Positions 63,049 through 64,000 of a stretch of DNA of 64,000 bases are shown here, in pieces. Position 1 is the stretch's first letter. Each line of letters begins with the position of its first letter. The notes under the pieces were generated by a model that did not search any database, was not told the DNA's origin, and saw only the letters and a list, made by a program, of their open reading frames with translations. Made by a program: the position numbers and the translations under genes. The DNA comes from Prorocentrum cordatum (Eukaryota; Sar; Dinophyceae; Prorocentrales; Prorocentraceae), in contig CAUYUJ010015738.1 in the NCBI GenBank assembly GCA_963575745.1, positions 303,842 to 367,841 on the forward strand. The letters run 5' to 3'.

Positions 63049-63983
63049 CTATAGCGTCGGACCCCCAAAGTGCGAGCGGAGGAGCCGATTGGGGACATCC
63101 TGCCGGGGAACAATTCGAAGAGGGCACGAACCTGGCTCGCGCGGGCGCCGACGCCGCCACTTGGACCCCGCCCCCCCCCTGCCGGGGGGCGGGGGGGGGG
63201 CGCGGGACAGAGCGGCGCCAGCACGAGCGCGCGCATCCGAGCCTGTCTCTGCTGACGGCTGGGCGCCTCCAGCGCCTGCCGCGGAACTGGGCTCAGAGGC
63301 TGCAGGAGCGACGCCGCCTGGCTCGGCGGCGGACGCAGCTTGAGCAGCTTGACCTCCTGCTGCAGCTCCTTCTCCATCTGCTCCAGTGCGACGACGGTTG
63401 GCAGCCATGCGCAGCTTGTGGCTGTCGCGCGCAATTTTGGCCTGCTCGGCGTGCTCCGAGATCTGGCCGAACAGCTGCTTGGCGAGATCGCGCACTCCTC
63501 TGACGAGGATGCCCGTGCGCTTCGCAACCTCGGCTTGGCCCTCAGCGGTGACCACGCCTTCATCAAGCCTTCCAATTTCGTCCAAGCAGTCAACCGGGAA
63601 CAAATTCTCGACACGTCGAAGGAGCCATCAAGCAACTCCCCAAGCTTGATAGGCTGCGTGGCCACAGCAGCAGGGCCAGGTGGGGCCGACTCCGCTTTGA
63701 GCAGGTTGACCGCCTCCTTGTACTCCTTGTCGGCCTTCTCCAGCTCCTCTCTGGTAGTCTTGATCTGCTGCTCGAACGCAAAAACCTCCTCTCGCCATCT
63801 TCACAGCTTCGCGAACTCTGTGTCAAGCTTCTTCTCCCATCGACGAACAGCCGGATGCTGTTGCTGAGCTTCCTGGTGAATGTTGGCATCAGGCGCCCTC
63901 GCAGCATGCTCCAGGCGCTTTGCGATTTCAGCGTAATAGTATCCTCCTCTTTTGTCCCCCGCCTTGCAGGAGAGTGCAGACAT
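63049..63983 (-). pseudogene. LINE-A ORF1-like coiled-coil protein, frameshifted
   Basis: Three frames in succession: YYYAEIAKRLEHAARAPDAN and VRRWEKKLDTEFAKL; then REEVFAFEQQIKTTREELEK with ADKEYKEAVNLLKAES, a strongly charged coiled coil; then DCLDEIGRLDEGVVTAEGQA, ILVRGVRDLAKQLFGQISEH and ARDSHKLRMAANRR. An A/P/G-rich tail follows. It probably corresponds to the oligomerising RNA-binding ORF1 protein of LINEs, although no zinc knuckle or RRM is seen. It continues towards, or beyond, the window end. Confidence 0.5.
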
Positions 63984-64000
63984 CTGGTGCGGTTCTGAGA

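Larger units (their letters stand above)
57850..63983 (-). mobile_element. LINE-A, near full-length but inactivated non-LTR retrotransposon
   Basis: Reading on the minus strand: coiled-coil ORF1 (63.98-63.05 kb), AP-endonuclease (62.71-62.07), linker (61.68-61.10), reverse transcriptase (61.07-59.94), zinc knuckle (59.5), RNase H (59.2-58.7) and Cys-rich tail (58.59-57.85). Domain order and spacing fit a single about 6.1-kb element. Several frameshifts break ORF2. The 5' end may lie outside the window. No poly(A) or target duplication was identified. Confidence 0.75.

Overview
This window reads as nuclear DNA of a dinoflagellate, genus not determined. A near-perfect copy of the dinoflagellate spliced leader lies at 14,149-14,170 (21 of 22 positions). 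The DNA is GC-rich, with very long trinucleotide microsatellites. There are several decayed LINE retrotransposons and many short inverted-repeat elements. The only convincing host gene has a GT donor and may have a GC donor. There are no rRNA or tRNA genes, operons or CRISPR arrays. Long uninterrupted frames over the microsatellites (poly-S/L/P, E/R/G, H/D/M) are not genes.

Layout. 0-6.3 kb: TCC microsatellites, an exon-like segment (1.5 kb), a Ty1/copia RNase H end (2.4-2.8 kb) and a repeat framed by TCC tracts (4.7-5.6 kb). 6.3-13 kb: a foldback element, inverted-repeat elements, a GACA array and a LINE RNase H fragment. 13-22 kb: element clusters, the spliced-leader relict, a LINE endonuclease fragment (17 kb) and a 0.95 kb CTC/CAT tract. 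22-33 kb: nested elements, LINE ORF1-like and reverse-transcriptase remnants. 33-41 kb: a nested TA insertion, a 65-bp satellite, GCACATGC dyads, a hairpin cluster and CAT/CTC tracts. 41-47 kb: AGG tracts, a second framed repeat and a LINE tail. 47.4-51.7 kb: degenerate plus-strand LINE-B. 52.7-54 kb: a pile-up of short elements. 55.08-56.7 kb: the host gene, a secreted M43 (pappalysin-type) zinc metalloprotease on the minus strand. 57.8 kb to the window end: minus-strand LINE-A, with ORF1, endonuclease, reverse transcriptase, zinc knuckle, RNase H and a Cys-rich tail, all frameshifted.

The most interesting material is the small-element ecology. The first intron of the protease gene (about 209 nt) consists almost wholly of a foldback inverted-repeat element. 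A related element carrying the same 5' motif begins right at the 3' end of the same gene. Two more dispersed relatives occur, at 7.0 and 53.3 kb. This is the pattern expected of introners. Separately, several element families are bounded by TA and have CAGT-like ends, one is inserted inside another at a duplicated TA, and AGG/TCC microsatellites repeatedly sit inside or at the edges of mobile elements. No transposase was recognised, so the short elements would be non-autonomous.
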